A DNA stretch of 64,000 nucleotides from Takakia lepidozioides (taxonomy: Eukaryota > Streptophyta > Takakiopsida > Takakiales > Takakiaceae): assembly GCA_030704615.1 (NCBI GenBank), contig CM060734.1, positions 36,038,042 to 36,102,041 on the forward strand. Direction: 5' to 3'. The notes below the pieces were generated by a model, which searched no databases, had not been told where the DNA came from, and was given only the letters and a program-made list of their open reading frames with translations. Shown here in pieces: positions 41,991 to 54,574 of the stretch (position 1 is its first letter; each line of letters opens with the position of its first letter). The position numbers were made by a program, and so were the translations under genes.

Positions 41991-43913
41991 AAGAAGAGCC
42001 TAGTCGATCGAGGCCTGGTTACTAAGGAGGTTGGGTAGCATGTGAGCATGCTCATGCGAGCATACTAGAATATTCTATAGATTCTCAAAATATCCTGTGA
42101 ATATGCTACAGCTAAAGGAAAATACGTTCACGCCACTCAAATGCAAAACTACAGAAATGCACACGGGATACCAACCCCCCATGGTAGCAGGTTTCGGGCG
42201 AAAAACCAATCATCTGTCTCTACACGATGCCTTCCCGGGCATGGAAGGTTGCCAGTTACTGTTTTTAGCTTCTCTCTTGATGGCACTAGGGAGTCTGATT
42301 TCAAAAGCAGTCGGGCGAGTTTCGCGTGTGGATTTATACTGTTTGTTTTTGCCAAGCGCGCTGACACTTGCAGTGGCCTCCAATCTGGAAATAGAATCAG
42401 TCCGCTTCGAAATACTGGGGACGACAGACACTAAATTGTTTCTTTATTTGTTGCCCACGTGGGGTTGGAGATGGAACAAGCAACGGATCTCACGGCACTA
42501 CCGCGCCTAATAATTAATAAAAATGGAATATTATTAGGTAGATTCGTTTTATTATTTAGGCACCTCACCTAGGTAATTTCCAAACATTAGGCATGTATCA
42601 CAGTCGACCTTGGATAATAATGAACAATTGTGTTATTTCCACATATTTGGACATTTTGGTATTTTTCATAATTTTCGAGCAATTAGGCACTTCTCAGGAA
42701 AAAATTTCCAAGTTTTAGGCACATTTTCCAAAAATGTTCTAAATTTAATTAGGCACTTGATTTTGAATTAATTATTGCCTAATAAGCTAATAAGCTAGGT
42801 AAGTATGGTACTTGTGAGGAAAACGAACTACAGAAGTTCTCTCTGATCCCACGAGCTTTGGTTGTTTCCTCTTGGGGACAGTTACACCAATTTGTACAGT
42901 CACCCCGCTTGGGTCTTTTTATAAAGCTATGCAGGCTTATATATATATATATAGAGATCCCTATCAGAACTGATGAAACTCCACAGAAAATCTAAGGTTC
43001 CCATTCCAGTGGCGTAAATTTCAGGGTTAATAGGGACCCCTGCTACAACAGGACATTTATGAGATCCGGATGTGGAGTCGAAAAACAGAAGAACAATACC
43101 CAGATTAGACTTGCCACCCGGGATCATCCTGGGTTTTTTCATTCAAAGATAAGATAAGGTGTGATTCGCAGCTGGCCTCCATGTGCGCTCACACGCACAT
43201 TCTGCATACTCTACAACACTGTGACTCTCGAGACAGGAAAATCAGCCAGGGATGGCCCCCAAGTGGCGTCGCTCGTCGACATGTGAAAATGTCCAAGAGG
43301 CAGACCATTACCTACCGACGCGAAATACTTTGTGTTGCGTCGCAGGCAATCTGTTGCTCCCAACTTGACTCGCTGTCGCTTTGTGTTGCCTCGCGGTCGA
43401 TCCGTTGCTCCAAGTTTGGCAGCGAGTGTGGAGCTTCAAGAGGCCCGTTGCGACACTTTCGGATCGCTGACGTGGTCCTAGGATCGGGATAAGGATGGAT
43501 GAGATAGATGAGACGGCGGCGATCTAGAGCTGGTCGGGTTATCAATGCGTTCCCATCCAGACCCGGGATAGGATGCGAGACTTGAAGGCTTTGTTCCTTG
43601 TGAGGTGCGGAAAGAGAAGCAAGTGCGGAGTGTGAGTGTGGAAGACGAAGAAGTGTGAGAGATATTCGCTTTGCTTTCTCTTGGTTGGGAGGGTGAAGGT
43701 GCTCTCTAGTGAGAGTAGAACTGACGTAGAGAGTGAGGAAGAACAGAAGGCATTGCAGTAGAAGGAAGACAAGTGCACCTTCTTTTGGGAAGTCTTTCAC
43801 AGTACTCCGATGAGGATGTGAGATTAGCAAGCTTGAGCTGGAAAAAGAACTGTAGAAGCAGAGTTACAGTGCCTGAAGTTGGGAGATTCGTCAGAAGAGG
43901 GAGGTCAAGTGAG
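41991..43913. other. Intergenic and 5' flank of the intron-containing J8-like gene
   Basis: No assignable gene was found. Frames at 42097-42510 and on the minus strand at 43312-43830 have no recognised domain; the latter lies over the probable J8-like promoter and leader. A short TA run lies at about 42940-42952. Confidence 0.35.
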
Positions 43914-45550
43914 ATGAAGATCAAGCTCAGTACTGGAAAACTTAACATTAGAAACCAAGGAAAAATGTCTGGAGTGTTTGGGGAGCGCGGGGTGGAGAAG
44001 ATATCGTGCCAGAGTGCATTTCATGGCGATTCGATTACAGGTTGCAACAGGTCGGGGAGTTCCAAGTCCATGAGAGTCGATGAAAGGTCCAGGAAGGGGC
44101 CAGTGGGGGGTGTTGGTGTGTGGGCCTACCATGGAGGGGGACATGTCGAGCCCTTTTCCACCTTAGGGGTTAGCCCTGGAGCCTCATTGCAGGAGATTAA
44201 GAAGGCGTACCGGAGGCTGGCACTCAAGGTATCTTCTGTCTATCCTGACCGAGGTTTGCCAGTTTCTCATTGACAATGTCATCGATCCGGAACGGGCGAT
44301 TGTTGTATGGCTTTCCTCTCTGTCTAAAAAGCAAGGCATTTCCCTTTTCAGTGCGTATGCAACTTTGTCGTGCTACTTGTGGTAAGAACTTGGTGAAGGA
44401 CAACGGAGCCATCATCCGACAAAGCAATGACTGGTGACACAACTTGGAGGCCGTCAACGATATGATCAATTTAGAACTAAACGATAACCTTAAAGGAGAG
44501 CGCGTGGAGGAATTCGGAATGCATGAAGTATTGAAAATGATACTTCATATTGTAGATCAGAATTTTCTACTATGGGGTTTTGTGACATGGCATTCTGGCC
44601 CTGTGTTACCCATTTAGACACCAATAAACAAGCATAAAGGGGAGCAGAAACAGTTTTCTCACAGAATGGAAAATTGAACATTAAAACGTGGTGAGTTTGT
44701 GTGAATACAGTACCACCCGGATGTATGCAACGGAGACGACTGCGCGGAAAAATTCCAACAAGTCAACAAAGCCTATGAGGTCTGCTCCGTGTCCACCACC
44801 CTGTTCCCCTTCTGCTGCTGTTGCCCTCTCCATTCTCCACATAATTGAAATATATCCCCTGCAACCATCGCGATCAGGGCGTGTTTGAGCTGAGTTTCAC
44901 ACTTGTTAGGTCTGAAGTCACACTGCTCACTGCGAGAGTGGGAACTTCTTACATATGCTACACCAGCCGACAATCGTAAGAAACGTTCTATGTGCACACC
45001 TGTCTTTCTTCTGCTGGGTGGAAGGCTGGCACACATTGGATGGCCACAAGGCTATGGCAATCAGCAGGACAGTTCCGAGTGGCAGGGCAACCACATCGCA
45101 TTGATTTATGTAGATGGACATCTCCTGAATCAGTTGTCTGTCACCCAATGTCTTCTGGTCACAAACAACCCAGGCCACAATTTTACATAAATATGTACAG
45201 AAACTTCATGCAATGCATGTGGGAGAGTGTGTATCTTTGTCTCTTGCTGAATCAATTGTCAAAGAGTCATGTGCTCTTATGTTATTTGTGTGGAGACTCA
45301 AGCCAACAATCAAGTGTTTGATGTGTTCTTACACACAGAGTACTCCTGACATATGCCCATTTTACACTTGCAGGTTGTACTCAACTCAGACTCTCTATCC
45401 GGGAACATGCTGTACGATCTGTCTGATGACTGCCCTGAAGGATTCATGGGGGTTGGAAACGACTCTTGGGAGGATTGGGAAGAGTGGATGGGATGGGAAG
45501 GAGCTGGAATTCGAGACTATTCCTCCCATGTTAACATGTACAGTTTCTAG
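43914..45550 (+). CDS. J8-like chloroplast J-protein, three exons, 186 residues
   Basis: Exons 43914-44228, 44711-44779 and 45374-45550 join in phase 0 with GT-AG introns and give 186 residues. The start ATG 43914 is the first in frame; ATG 43965 is an alternative. Residues 1-75 are basic and Ser-rich, fitting a plastid transit peptide. The J domain begins FSTLGVSPGASLQEIKKAYR (about 81-100) and continues over the first intron to YHPDVCNGDDC, with HPD at 107-109. The tail has SWEDWEEWMGWEGAGIRDYS, the dnaJ 8 family signature. J8-type proteins are small stromal co-chaperones that stimulate Hsp70; in Arabidopsis the family is linked to photosynthetic complex maintenance. The gene appears intact and is the likely parent type of the intronless copy at 11266-11775. 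Confidence 0.92.
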
Positions 45551-48500
45551 GAAAACTTCATTTCATCCAAGTTTCTTGTCTGTATTGTACGTCAGAAAGT
45601 GGAAGATAGGGAAATCTCGAAGAGCAATCTTCCCTTTAAGCAGATTATGAGTAGATACTGCCTAAACAGCAACAACTGTAGGTGAAAGTAGCTGCCCTCA
45701 GTTGACACTCTCACTTTTAGGATTCCATTTGAGGTTGTGTGTGTGCCTCAAAGTGATAATCCGCATGGGGCATTGTATGTGGGAGTATATATATATCTCT
45801 CTCCCTCTCTGGGGCCATAGGTCCTCACTGGGGACAAAAGATAAGATCATACCCTAGATCTACCAGAGGTGTAGCACCCCTACTTTCAAAGACAAAGTGG
45901 AATGGTCCAAAGTCCTTGGTTGGCTTGAAACCTTGTCCACAAGAATGGACCTTTCTGTCTTCGCTGTCCCACCATTGATCCTAATTTTGTCATTTGTGCC
46001 AAGTAGCAGGTATTGAGCATTCATCTCAATGGGTCTTGATCTTTCGATTTTTTAAATTTCATTATCTCACTGAGTTGGAAAGTTGGTTGCCACCATTGCA
46101 ATTGCTATACTGAAGAATATGGTTGCACCATTGACTGTCGAGGCTGAAGAAAGGAGATGTGTGCCATATTGCTGTCATAAACCTGTCATTGATCAAGAAG
46201 AGTTCAGTAACTATGCTTATCCAGGAGAGGCTTATATGGTTGAGGACAAAATCCTTTTTTCTCAGAGAAATTCTTTTGCAAATTCATGAGGTTTTTCTGA
46301 TTGCAAGATTTCCCGGAGTTTGGTGTGCATTGGCAATTTATGTGTGCAGGATTTCCTTTGTCACATCCAAAGCAGGCAGGTCTAGAGTGAGCACAAAGTC
46401 ACGCCGGAAGATAAACTTGAGGATGGGGACTGGATCTAATGTCTCCAGATGTAGATGTAGATGTAGACCGACTTCTCGTCTCATCTTGAACTCCCACCAA
46501 TTAGTCTTGTCTGGAGAACAGAGTGTCTTGCAAACACTTTATTGGCCAATTTACTGTTTACTATGTAAAAGATATGATCATACAACTCCTGACCGAAACT
46601 GCTGTCAAGGTAGCTGCTTGTCATGACAGTGCTGCCTTTGAACAGGGTCCTTGTTGCTGCCCACTGATCACTGTGATCTCATCCTCAGATTTCTTGCAAG
46701 CTACCAACCAAAAGCTGAGGTGCCATGGAATGCCCAGTCAGAGTTTAGGTTCCATGTTGCTCTGCAAATTCTCACACTGATATGGCTGAAGGGCATGTCT
46801 GGATTCCTAGGAATTATACTGTATTGACCGGGGCATGATACAAACCTGAAAGATGTCAGGGCAACCCATGGAACTAAACTCACAGCTAAGATGCCCTTTT
46901 CATGCTAGGGACAAGTGCAATGAAGTGCAAGAGCAAGACGAGGCACGCCAGGGCCGAGTGCAACATCAGGCAACATCAGGACACCACACAAATTTAGAGA
47001 AGCGACAAACGGAGAAGATGTAAGTGCATCGTGGAGAGCAAACAAAAACCAAAAGCAGAGCACAAAGAACAGAAGTTTGCCCAGAAAACCTACCCGTTGG
47101 CTGTGATTGTGCCCTTGGGATAGGTTCCATCGGCACAGCAGACTCTTCGGAACTTCCTGTCTAACAAAATTTGCAATCAAGTGCTACACTACGAGCTCAG
47201 CATCTCGTACGAGGTGAGGCAGGGAGAGACGTTTAGTTTCCAGCGGTTAGCAGGGCTTTACAGAATGCGATGGACTATTTCGCTTGCTGTTTTCAAGTCT
47301 GGAAAGGGGCACATACGCTGTGCTTGTTGCAAAGAACACTCTTAAGGAATTTGATGTAATCATACCCCCTAGTGATGTACTGCAGATGACAGTGTCCTCC
47401 AACCATCATGTGAACTATGCCAGTTTGTTGGCATTTTGCAATGCAGAGATCAACCGGTTGTCCTTTGTTGTTCCCACGAACAAATTTGATGAGATTGGAT
47501 TCCAGCCGGAAGTCTGGCGGAAGCAAGCCCCTTACTAACAAGTTGGAGGAAAGATATGCTAGCAAGCTTTCGGCAGGCATGTATGGCTAGAATCGCATCT
47601 CATCAAATTTGTTCGGTTTGATACTACTCGTCGATACTACTATCCATTGCTCGAGCAATGGGCTTTGGAGGTTGCGATCAATAGCATGACGAAGAGTAGG
47701 GGTGAGGGCAGCGAAATATTGCCAATTCTGAATCTATCAATCTGATCCGATATGAGGTATCACAATAAGGTATCTCACCCCAAGATCTATTCATGCAATC
47801 TTAATGCAGTGGCAGTGAGCCTGCATAGACCGAAATGACCTTGTCTGCAATTTGTAACGTGATGCTAACCATGGTCTATGAACAGAGCCTCGGAAGAAGA
47901 AAAGATTCAGAGTGATGCACGAAGTGGGAAGGTGGAGCACTCAAAGCTACGACAGAATTGTGTTGTAAGTCAGAGCTTGCCCAAGCAGCATAAGACGAGC
48001 GTGTGTCTCCGAACAGACACTTAGCACAACTTGCATATGCCGGTGGGCCTCTGGATTGCTGGTAGTAATAATGAAGCCAAGCCGAAGCTTCCATCATCCA
48101 AACACCCATCTATAAGGTAATGTTTCACCATATCTCACCATATCGCCTCCAGGCAACCATGTAGCTAGATGATTTCCACCAGAGTGGCTCCTGGCAGAGA
48201 TGTGCACAGAAAATCTGGGGTTGAAAATAAAATGCTGGGACTGTGTGTCCACTTACTGCAGATGTCTTTAGTAACTTTGTGGCGTCATTCCACAGGAGGC
48301 CTGCCCAAACGCTTTCAGATGCCAAGAGCAGTAATTACAAGAAACCTTAAACATCTGTCAGTCTGCATTGTCCTTATATCGAGTGAAGAATGCTTTGCTC
48401 CCTCCACATGCTAATGTTATTCATTCAAATAGACAAGGGAGTACTGGCTTTAGACCATTTTCACCCCTTTCATCTGACCCTATGTAGTCATAATCACTAG

Positions 48501-48798
48501 TTATTCGAATGTCTGGAAGTCTTTCATTGACAGGCCTGACCTCTGCTACTCCATGTCCACTTGCAGTGACTAGGCAGCACAATAAAAGTTGAGTCCCCAG
48601 TCACAGGATTATTGCCTGTGATGACATGCTTCTCCTCTCGCCACAGTTGATGGACACCAACGTTCGGCCACATCCAGCTGGTCGAAAGTTTCTGAACATG
48701 TTGCGCCAAGAGAAATTGTTATTCACAAACTCCACTATCCACTGCCAGAGCTCTATGATAAGCATACTGGGAAAATTCAATCAGGTACCTTCAACTCA
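45551..48798. other. Intergenic between J8-like and NAA10 genes
   Basis: One plus-strand frame at about 47284-47538 (contains FDVIIPPSDVLQMTV and LSFVVPTNKFDEIGFQPEVW) has a protein-like look but no ATG and no family I recognise. The remainder, including 46083-46626, holds short frames only. A small gtagat triplication sits at about 46450-46468. Confidence 0.35.
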
Positions 48799-51700
48799 CT
48801 AGCACGGCTCGACAAGGACAGTAAGAGTGGAGGAAGTACCCGCAATTTCCAGGGGCTCAGTTGTCAACAGCTTGATCATTTCATATGCATCCTCACCGTC
48901 TCGGTAATACTTAGTCTCATAAACTTTAATCCTACCCCACCACACCCATAATCATCTCAGAGACAACACGACCCAACCTCCTATGACATGATCCACTTGG
49001 CATCCACATGAAGAGCTTCTTCTACTAACTAGAATTCCATGGATACCCAAATGAAAAGTAATCCTCTAGGGTCTGACCCATGCTGGTGACAACCTGCCAT
49101 GGCGGAACAATTTGATGCATACTTGTAGCCTAAGGTTCTTGTATAGAGGCGAAAGGCAGCAGCGTTGCTCTTGCGCACGTGCAAAGATACACTCCCAGCT
49201 CCATAGACATCTTGCATGGCTTGCTCTGTCCCCAGCCAACAGGCTCCACATGTAATTCCTGGCAGATTCCTTTCCCTTTATGTATAGGTGCTCACTATGA
49301 GCACTTGACTCTGCAGGACAGCAACACCAGAACCCTCCAGTATCACGAGGCCTCTACCTTGCCAGCTAACTCGTTGTTTTGTTTCAAAATCTTTATTTGA
49401 GGTGGATGTACTTTGTGGATGCTGCTGATTCAACTAGAACACCAGAAAAAACTGAATCAGCTCTGGAAACATTGAGTTGCTGGAGCCAGCTCAAAAACAT
49501 TGTGTACAGTAGTTCACAACTCCCTAGAACATTGAAGTGAGTGAAGCTTTCAGATGCATACAAGAAAATCTCTTGCTTCTGGGACTGGAAATGTCCTGCC
49601 AGTGAAATGGTATGTGAGACAACTCCCTTAGTCTGCATCCTAGAATTACTTCCCCTTGACAGTTTCCCTGCATTCAGAGAACTTCAATAGCATTTCGAAG
49701 TTTCATTGGGCTTGAATCAGGGTTGATCCGCAAGGTGCATCAACTAGCAATGTCCAAGACAATTGCCAACATCTCCCACATGTCTACAGAGCATCTCCCC
49801 CTTCCGTAACTGTGGTCACCCTATGTGTTGTTGATGGTCCTCGCACTGCAGTCCAAGTTCCCTGTAGTAACATCAGACCCCACGTCCACAGACAAGACGC
49901 TAAATAATCTGGCTTATCGAGGCTGAAGGTCTTCTTCCAACTGGCAGTCTTGGTGGCAGTAATCCAAGGGTTGCTGACAGTTCACTATGGATGGAAACTT
50001 GGGAATGGAGGATCTTTGCATGCAGAGCTACAGAAAGCTCCCTTCATCAAAATGGGTAGACCTACACCCCTTTTGCTGTCAACTGGCCCCATGAAAAATG
50101 CTACCGACATTTGTTTCGTTGCACTAAGCTGGAAATTCTTCTTGCACGACAGTATCACGAGGCAAGAGTCGGCCAGATTCTTCTCTGGAATAGGCTTTTT
50201 GCAATGCCAAACAAGGCAACACCGAGCTGCAAGTATTGTTTCCCTGCTGCTACATTGCCCTTACCAAAAGCTGCCAGTAGAACAGTAAGTCTTGTCTCTG
50301 ACAAGTAAAGGATCTTCAGGTTCTTTGAGCAGAGGGACAAATAGAATGAAAGGTATGAGAGGAGAGAGTAATAGCCTCCAGGCACTGGTACTCCAGCCTC
50401 AAGATCCAGATTCCTCTTATTGTCATTGCACAACCATCCCCTTGATAATAGCTCTGTAGTTAAAGCTCTCGTCCACTCAGGTGGTGGGTACTGTCCAGGC
50501 TTGTGTGCTTACTTCTAGTTCATAGAATGTGAGCATTTTACAGGGGGAAAGAGGCATGTTGGAAGATGCCTCTCAAATGAGTTGGGAGGTCAAAACATGC
50601 TGGATTTGATATTATGAATTATGGTAGAGAAAACTCAATCCAGGTTTAAAAACACTCAGTCGACCGAAAGTCTCCCAATTGGGAGCTCTGCTCAAAAGTC
50701 TTGAATGGTAGAAAAACAATGCTTGTGCAAAAAATCTAAGCCTATGACAGCTCCACTTCATCAAATTGGTCTAGTGCCAAAGACGATCACCGTTTTGAAA
50801 AGAACTTGTCCTTCCTGTGATATTGAGCAGGAAGCTTAGTAGCAAAGAGCATTGCTGCCACATAGCAGGGTCTCTAATCCAGGGGAAGTAAATCAATACG
50901 CATGTTAAGCTCGGTAACACCCTCCAGAAACCCACACTCTCTAAGCGAAAAAAAGCATGTGTGAGGAGTTTCAGGACAGGTGCACATGAGTTCACATATA
51001 TGACTTGCTTCGGGTATGGTGGACGCAAGGTCAGAGTTAATACCGGTAACAGTCATGAGCTTTGTGGCGAGGCCAAGTCTGCGATGTGTTCGAAGCACTG
51101 CCAATGACGCAATTTGTCCATGGCAACTTAAAGACTCCTCATCCCTACATCCGTTGAGTTCAAGCTTACGTGAATTAGGAGTAATGTTGCCCTGCCCAAG
51201 AAACTTCCTACTTAAACTCATCAATAAAATTGCGGCAACATGAAACCTCCCACTCTTCTCCCCCAATCCTTAAGTCTCCAGTAATAAGCGCCCTTTGAGC
51301 AAGACGTCAGTCAAAACTTAAATAGATGTCTGAATGAGGCTTACAGGCTGCCGAGTACGTAGCCTACTATCTTTTTGTCGTAGTCTTCCGCGACGTAGAG
51401 GAGTTGTGGCCACGACAGGATGTGCTTTAAGTAGAACTACACATAAATTCCACCCTCCCATTTGTAAGAATCGCTTCAGCTGCAGGTCAACGTGCGAGCT
51501 CAAGGATGAGATGTTGAGCAAATGACAAAATTCCACATTTGTCTTCGACTCTCAAACAAAAGCATCGCAAGCACCACTACATGGATTGATTTGCTGAGCC
51601 TACATGGTAATTTGATCGTGCCTACAGCTGACAGTAATTTCCCAAGTGCACAGAGCAATGCAGGCCCTGTTCAGACCAGCTAAGAAAGAAAAGAGGACAG

Positions 51701-52016
51701 TCGAGAAAAGGCATCCGAGAAAGGAACAACTCTTTCTAGCAAGACTGAGGACATGTGGTGGGAGAGATAGAACTCCAGCGGAAGGACAGCCAGCTGCGTA
51801 CAGTAAGACATGGCACACAGGACCTACTTTCAATTGATAATTTTCAGGCAGGCAAATGGCGTTGAGGCTCTGAACGCCCAACAAATCATCCACCTGCCAT
51901 CCAGCCCTCCGCAAAGGTCATCATTACCATGCCGCTCAGATTGTGGCCTGAGAAGTATCTCAAGTGCGCAAGAGGGTAGGTAAGGTGTGCACCGTGGCTT
52001 GGCGAATGCACACCAT
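48799..52016 (-). CDS. NAA10: NAA10-like catalytic subunit of N-terminal acetyltransferase A, six exons
   Basis: Exons on the minus strand are 52016-51993, 51893-51828, 51436-51345, 51144-51044, 49225-49123 and 48931-48799. All introns are GT-AG and phases agree, giving 519 coding bases and 172 residues. The start reads [13 protein letters not shown], as in plant NAA10; then [22 protein letters not shown], and [20 protein letters not shown], where RRLGLA (82-87) is the acetyl-CoA-binding R-x-x-G-x-A loop. [16 protein letters not shown] and [12 protein letters not shown] follow. NAA10 with NAA15 acetylates nascent proteins after Met removal. Substitutions near the peptide site (FYLKHILSW for YYFYHILSW) and an unusual short tail after residue 150 make a diverged paralogue possible. 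The exon 1 donor (acg|gtgcac) is weak. Confidence 0.9.
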
Positions 52017-54044
52017 GACTGCTCACTACAGTCTCAAGCTCCCGCCGCGGCTGCAAGACTCTCCTTCCCGGCGCTTCACTGGCATTAGAAGTCACTTATT
52101 GTGAGCTTACTTGCAGTATTTTAAGCAGACAATTGTCCCCTCCAACACTGAAAACAAGCGCTGTCAGACACCATGGGACCCACAATGTTTTTGGTTAGTC
52201 GGATACGAAGTAGTCTGTGCTGGATGTCCCCTGTACATACCAAGCCGCAACATACGGCGCGCAAGAGCCCTTGCAGCTATCAATATCTCCCTTTCATTCC
52301 TTTGTCACTGCTTGTAGCTGATCCCCTGCAAGAGTATATAACATATCAGATGTGGATTTTAACCGTGTCTGAGCCCAAGATAATTACATAAACGATTTTC
52401 CCTTGGAATCAAACTGCAGTTTTCAATCAACAACCACAGTACAAATTAACTATATAGATGCTCTCGTCGGCTGGCGCTACAGCAATCCACTCCTTAGTCT
52501 CAATATCCATCACTGCGACGGATGGTCAAGCAGCTGGACGTGACTTTTGGCCTTTGGTTTTCTCAAGTGGGTTATCAGTTTCTTTCATTCTTTCATTCAA
52601 TGGAACACCAAGCTTTGCTACTGTAACGTAATTGTCAACTGCCAGCGTAACGCTACTGTTCCACTGCACCAGAAACTTTGAAGAGTTTCACAAGGAAGAA
52701 CGAAAGGCAGGGCGGAAGAGCAGGTGTGTCGGTACGTATTGGTACAGCAGGGCGGCATGGCTACCCCTCTTGAGCCGTCAGGCCGCTGACGCATGCCCAT
52801 CACCCACCTTCTTCACCTATGCCGTTCGATCCACAGAAGCTTCTGGGACGTATTCTAATCTGGCTCTGCATGGAATAGAGACGACTCCGGACGAAGCCAG
52901 CGTCGCCTGCACTGCTTCAAGGCTGCAGGGAATATCGAGCATGGTGGGGAAGATGCTGCAGGCCTGCATTCGTTGCTGCAGCTACGGTTTGACGTTGACT
53001 TACTATATGAGAGCAGGTTTACTGGGCAATCTGGAGAGCTTTCCCTTGAAAACAAACCCTCCTGTCTTAGCACAACTATTCGTCTAGAACTCAATGTTTT
53101 GTCATCCTTTTGTCCCAGAGGAGGCCATGAAGGCTGTGAATTATAAACAATGCGTCCATATAATCCTACTGATCTTTGTAATGGAGATGAAAGGGGGCAG
53201 TACAGGCAAGGGGAAGAGGCTCTAATTTAGGCGAACTTTGGTTGGCGTCATATATATATACAAATAGTGTACGGTATAAAGATGAGGGTAGATCATTACT
53301 AGATGCAATCTTGATCGTTGAGAAATGTCAGATTCGTCCTCCCATAAATTAAGAGGATCAGAGATGCCTGGCTGCAGATTAGTAAATGAGGCTCTCCACC
53401 ATGCAAGAGAATCCCCTAATTTTGGGTCTGCTTCCTGGGCCCACTTTTTCAAGTAGTGGACTTCTTTTTGTAATCAGAAACCTACCGATCAAGAAAGGCA
53501 TTGTATGAGGAGAGGGTATGAGGAGAGGGTAATGGTAAATACCCACAAAGGGAAGAGGCTCTTAGTTAAGTTACGCTGAATTCGGTTGGCATCATCTCTC
53601 TCTCTCTCAAGTTGTAAAGTACAATATTTACACTTTTTAGAGCCCACAGTGAAAGAGGATAGTATGAGTACCTCTAACTCATACTAATGAAATTTATACA
53701 AGAAAAAAATAACCTGTTGGGTCCGTGCCATAAGGCTAAAAGGATAATCCAGGGAAGTCCACATAGGGAAGTGCCAAAAACCACCAAGTGGCTGATGAAC
53801 TACTCTTGAACTACAAGAGGCTCTTATGTATGCTAAATTAGGTTGGCTTCATCTCTCTAGCCCAACGTGTCCGCCAAGCCGTTCGAAAATTAAAATCAGC
53901 TAAAGGGGAGTGCACATGAAGGCCACATGTAAAGGCCTGGCCGAATATATGTGGTGCCTGCATGTGGGCCCATGCGGCCATTGCATGCCTAAGAAAGAAG
54001 AGCATTGGGGAAGAATGGAGAGGAAGGGCTTCAAGAGGTATGCA
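52017..54044. other. 5' flank of NAA10 and unassigned DNA
   Basis: A long plus-strand frame (52632-53087) lacks an ATG and a recognisable domain. Several segments ending in ggttggcgtcatatatat or ggcatcatctctctc (about 53218-53262, 53560-53612, 53815-53860) look like 3' ends of a short interspersed family preceded by gaagaggctcttant. No gene is supported. Confidence 0.4.
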
Positions 54045-54127
54045 ACCAAATCCTACCGGAAGGCAGTAGCCCTCTTGGGTCGAGTGACACCATAATTTAT
54101 GCTTGCTTCGGCAATGCGTCCACCTTT
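54045..54127 (+). mobile_element. 3' fragment of SINE, variant 3' end
   Basis: It begins ctaccggaaggcagtagccc and ends gcttcggcaatgcgtccacc followed by T-rich DNA, matching the 3' half of the variant copy at 27674-27812. Confidence 0.7.
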
Positions 54128-54190
54128 TTTCTTTTTTTAATGCAACCCATAGCCTAAACAATGAGGGCAACTATGTCTTAGCCCAACGAC

Positions 54191-54354
54191 CAAGTTGTAG
54201 CCAAGTGTCCAATGTAATGGACACATACAACCTTGGAAGTGGTTGTGGGTTCAATTCACCAGTTGGTGTCACAAAGGTGTCAAGTGTCAACCTTCCCAAT
54301 AGGCCTTTAGGGTCAAGACACACCATGAATTACGCTTCCTTTGGACGTCATATT
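54191..54354 (+). mobile_element. tRNA-derived SINE, diverged
   Basis: It starts caagttgtagccaagtg (box A disturbed by a short duplication), box B is gtgggttcaattcacc, and the body and end are tacgcttcctttggacgtca. It abuts a short copia-type LTR at 54355. Confidence 0.8.
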
Positions 54355-54465
54355 TGTTGAATTTGTGGAGAGATAATGACAACCAATAGGTCTAAGTCAC
54401 GCAGATCATGGGTCTTTTCAAGAGTCACCATCTGAAACGTTGAATGTTAGAATTGACTTCCAACA
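54355..54465 (-). mobile_element. Short solo LTR, copia type
   Basis: On the minus strand it starts TGTTGGAAGTCAATTCTAAC and ends CTCCACAAATTCAACA, so it has TG...CA termini. It matches the LTR at 58249-58432 but has an internal deletion. No internal coding region adjoins it. No clear target duplication was seen. Confidence 0.65.
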
Positions 54466-54574
54466 CCCTCCCCTCCCGCAATGGAAACATTCAAGAGTCT
54501 AAATTATGTAGGCCCTATTTTTGTCCAACAATGCTATTACAGCATATTCACATAATTTTAATCAATGTGTCCAA

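Noticed and set aside
43773-43913. Longer N-terminus for the J8-like gene starting at 43773
   Set aside because: It would start at GTG; the first in-frame ATG is 43914.
47284-47538. 84-codon frame with protein-like text
   Set aside because: Starts at TTG, no family recognised, no exons that would extend it; kept only as a remark in the intergenic entry.
51600-51914. NAA10 starting inside exon 2
   Set aside because: The frame there opens with TTG after a stop. The family N-terminus MVCIRQAT was found in an upstream 24-base exon at 51993-52016 with matching phase.
52632-53087. 151-codon plus-strand frame upstream of NAA10
   Set aside because: No ATG start, no recognisable domain, and a minus-strand frame of similar length overlaps it.
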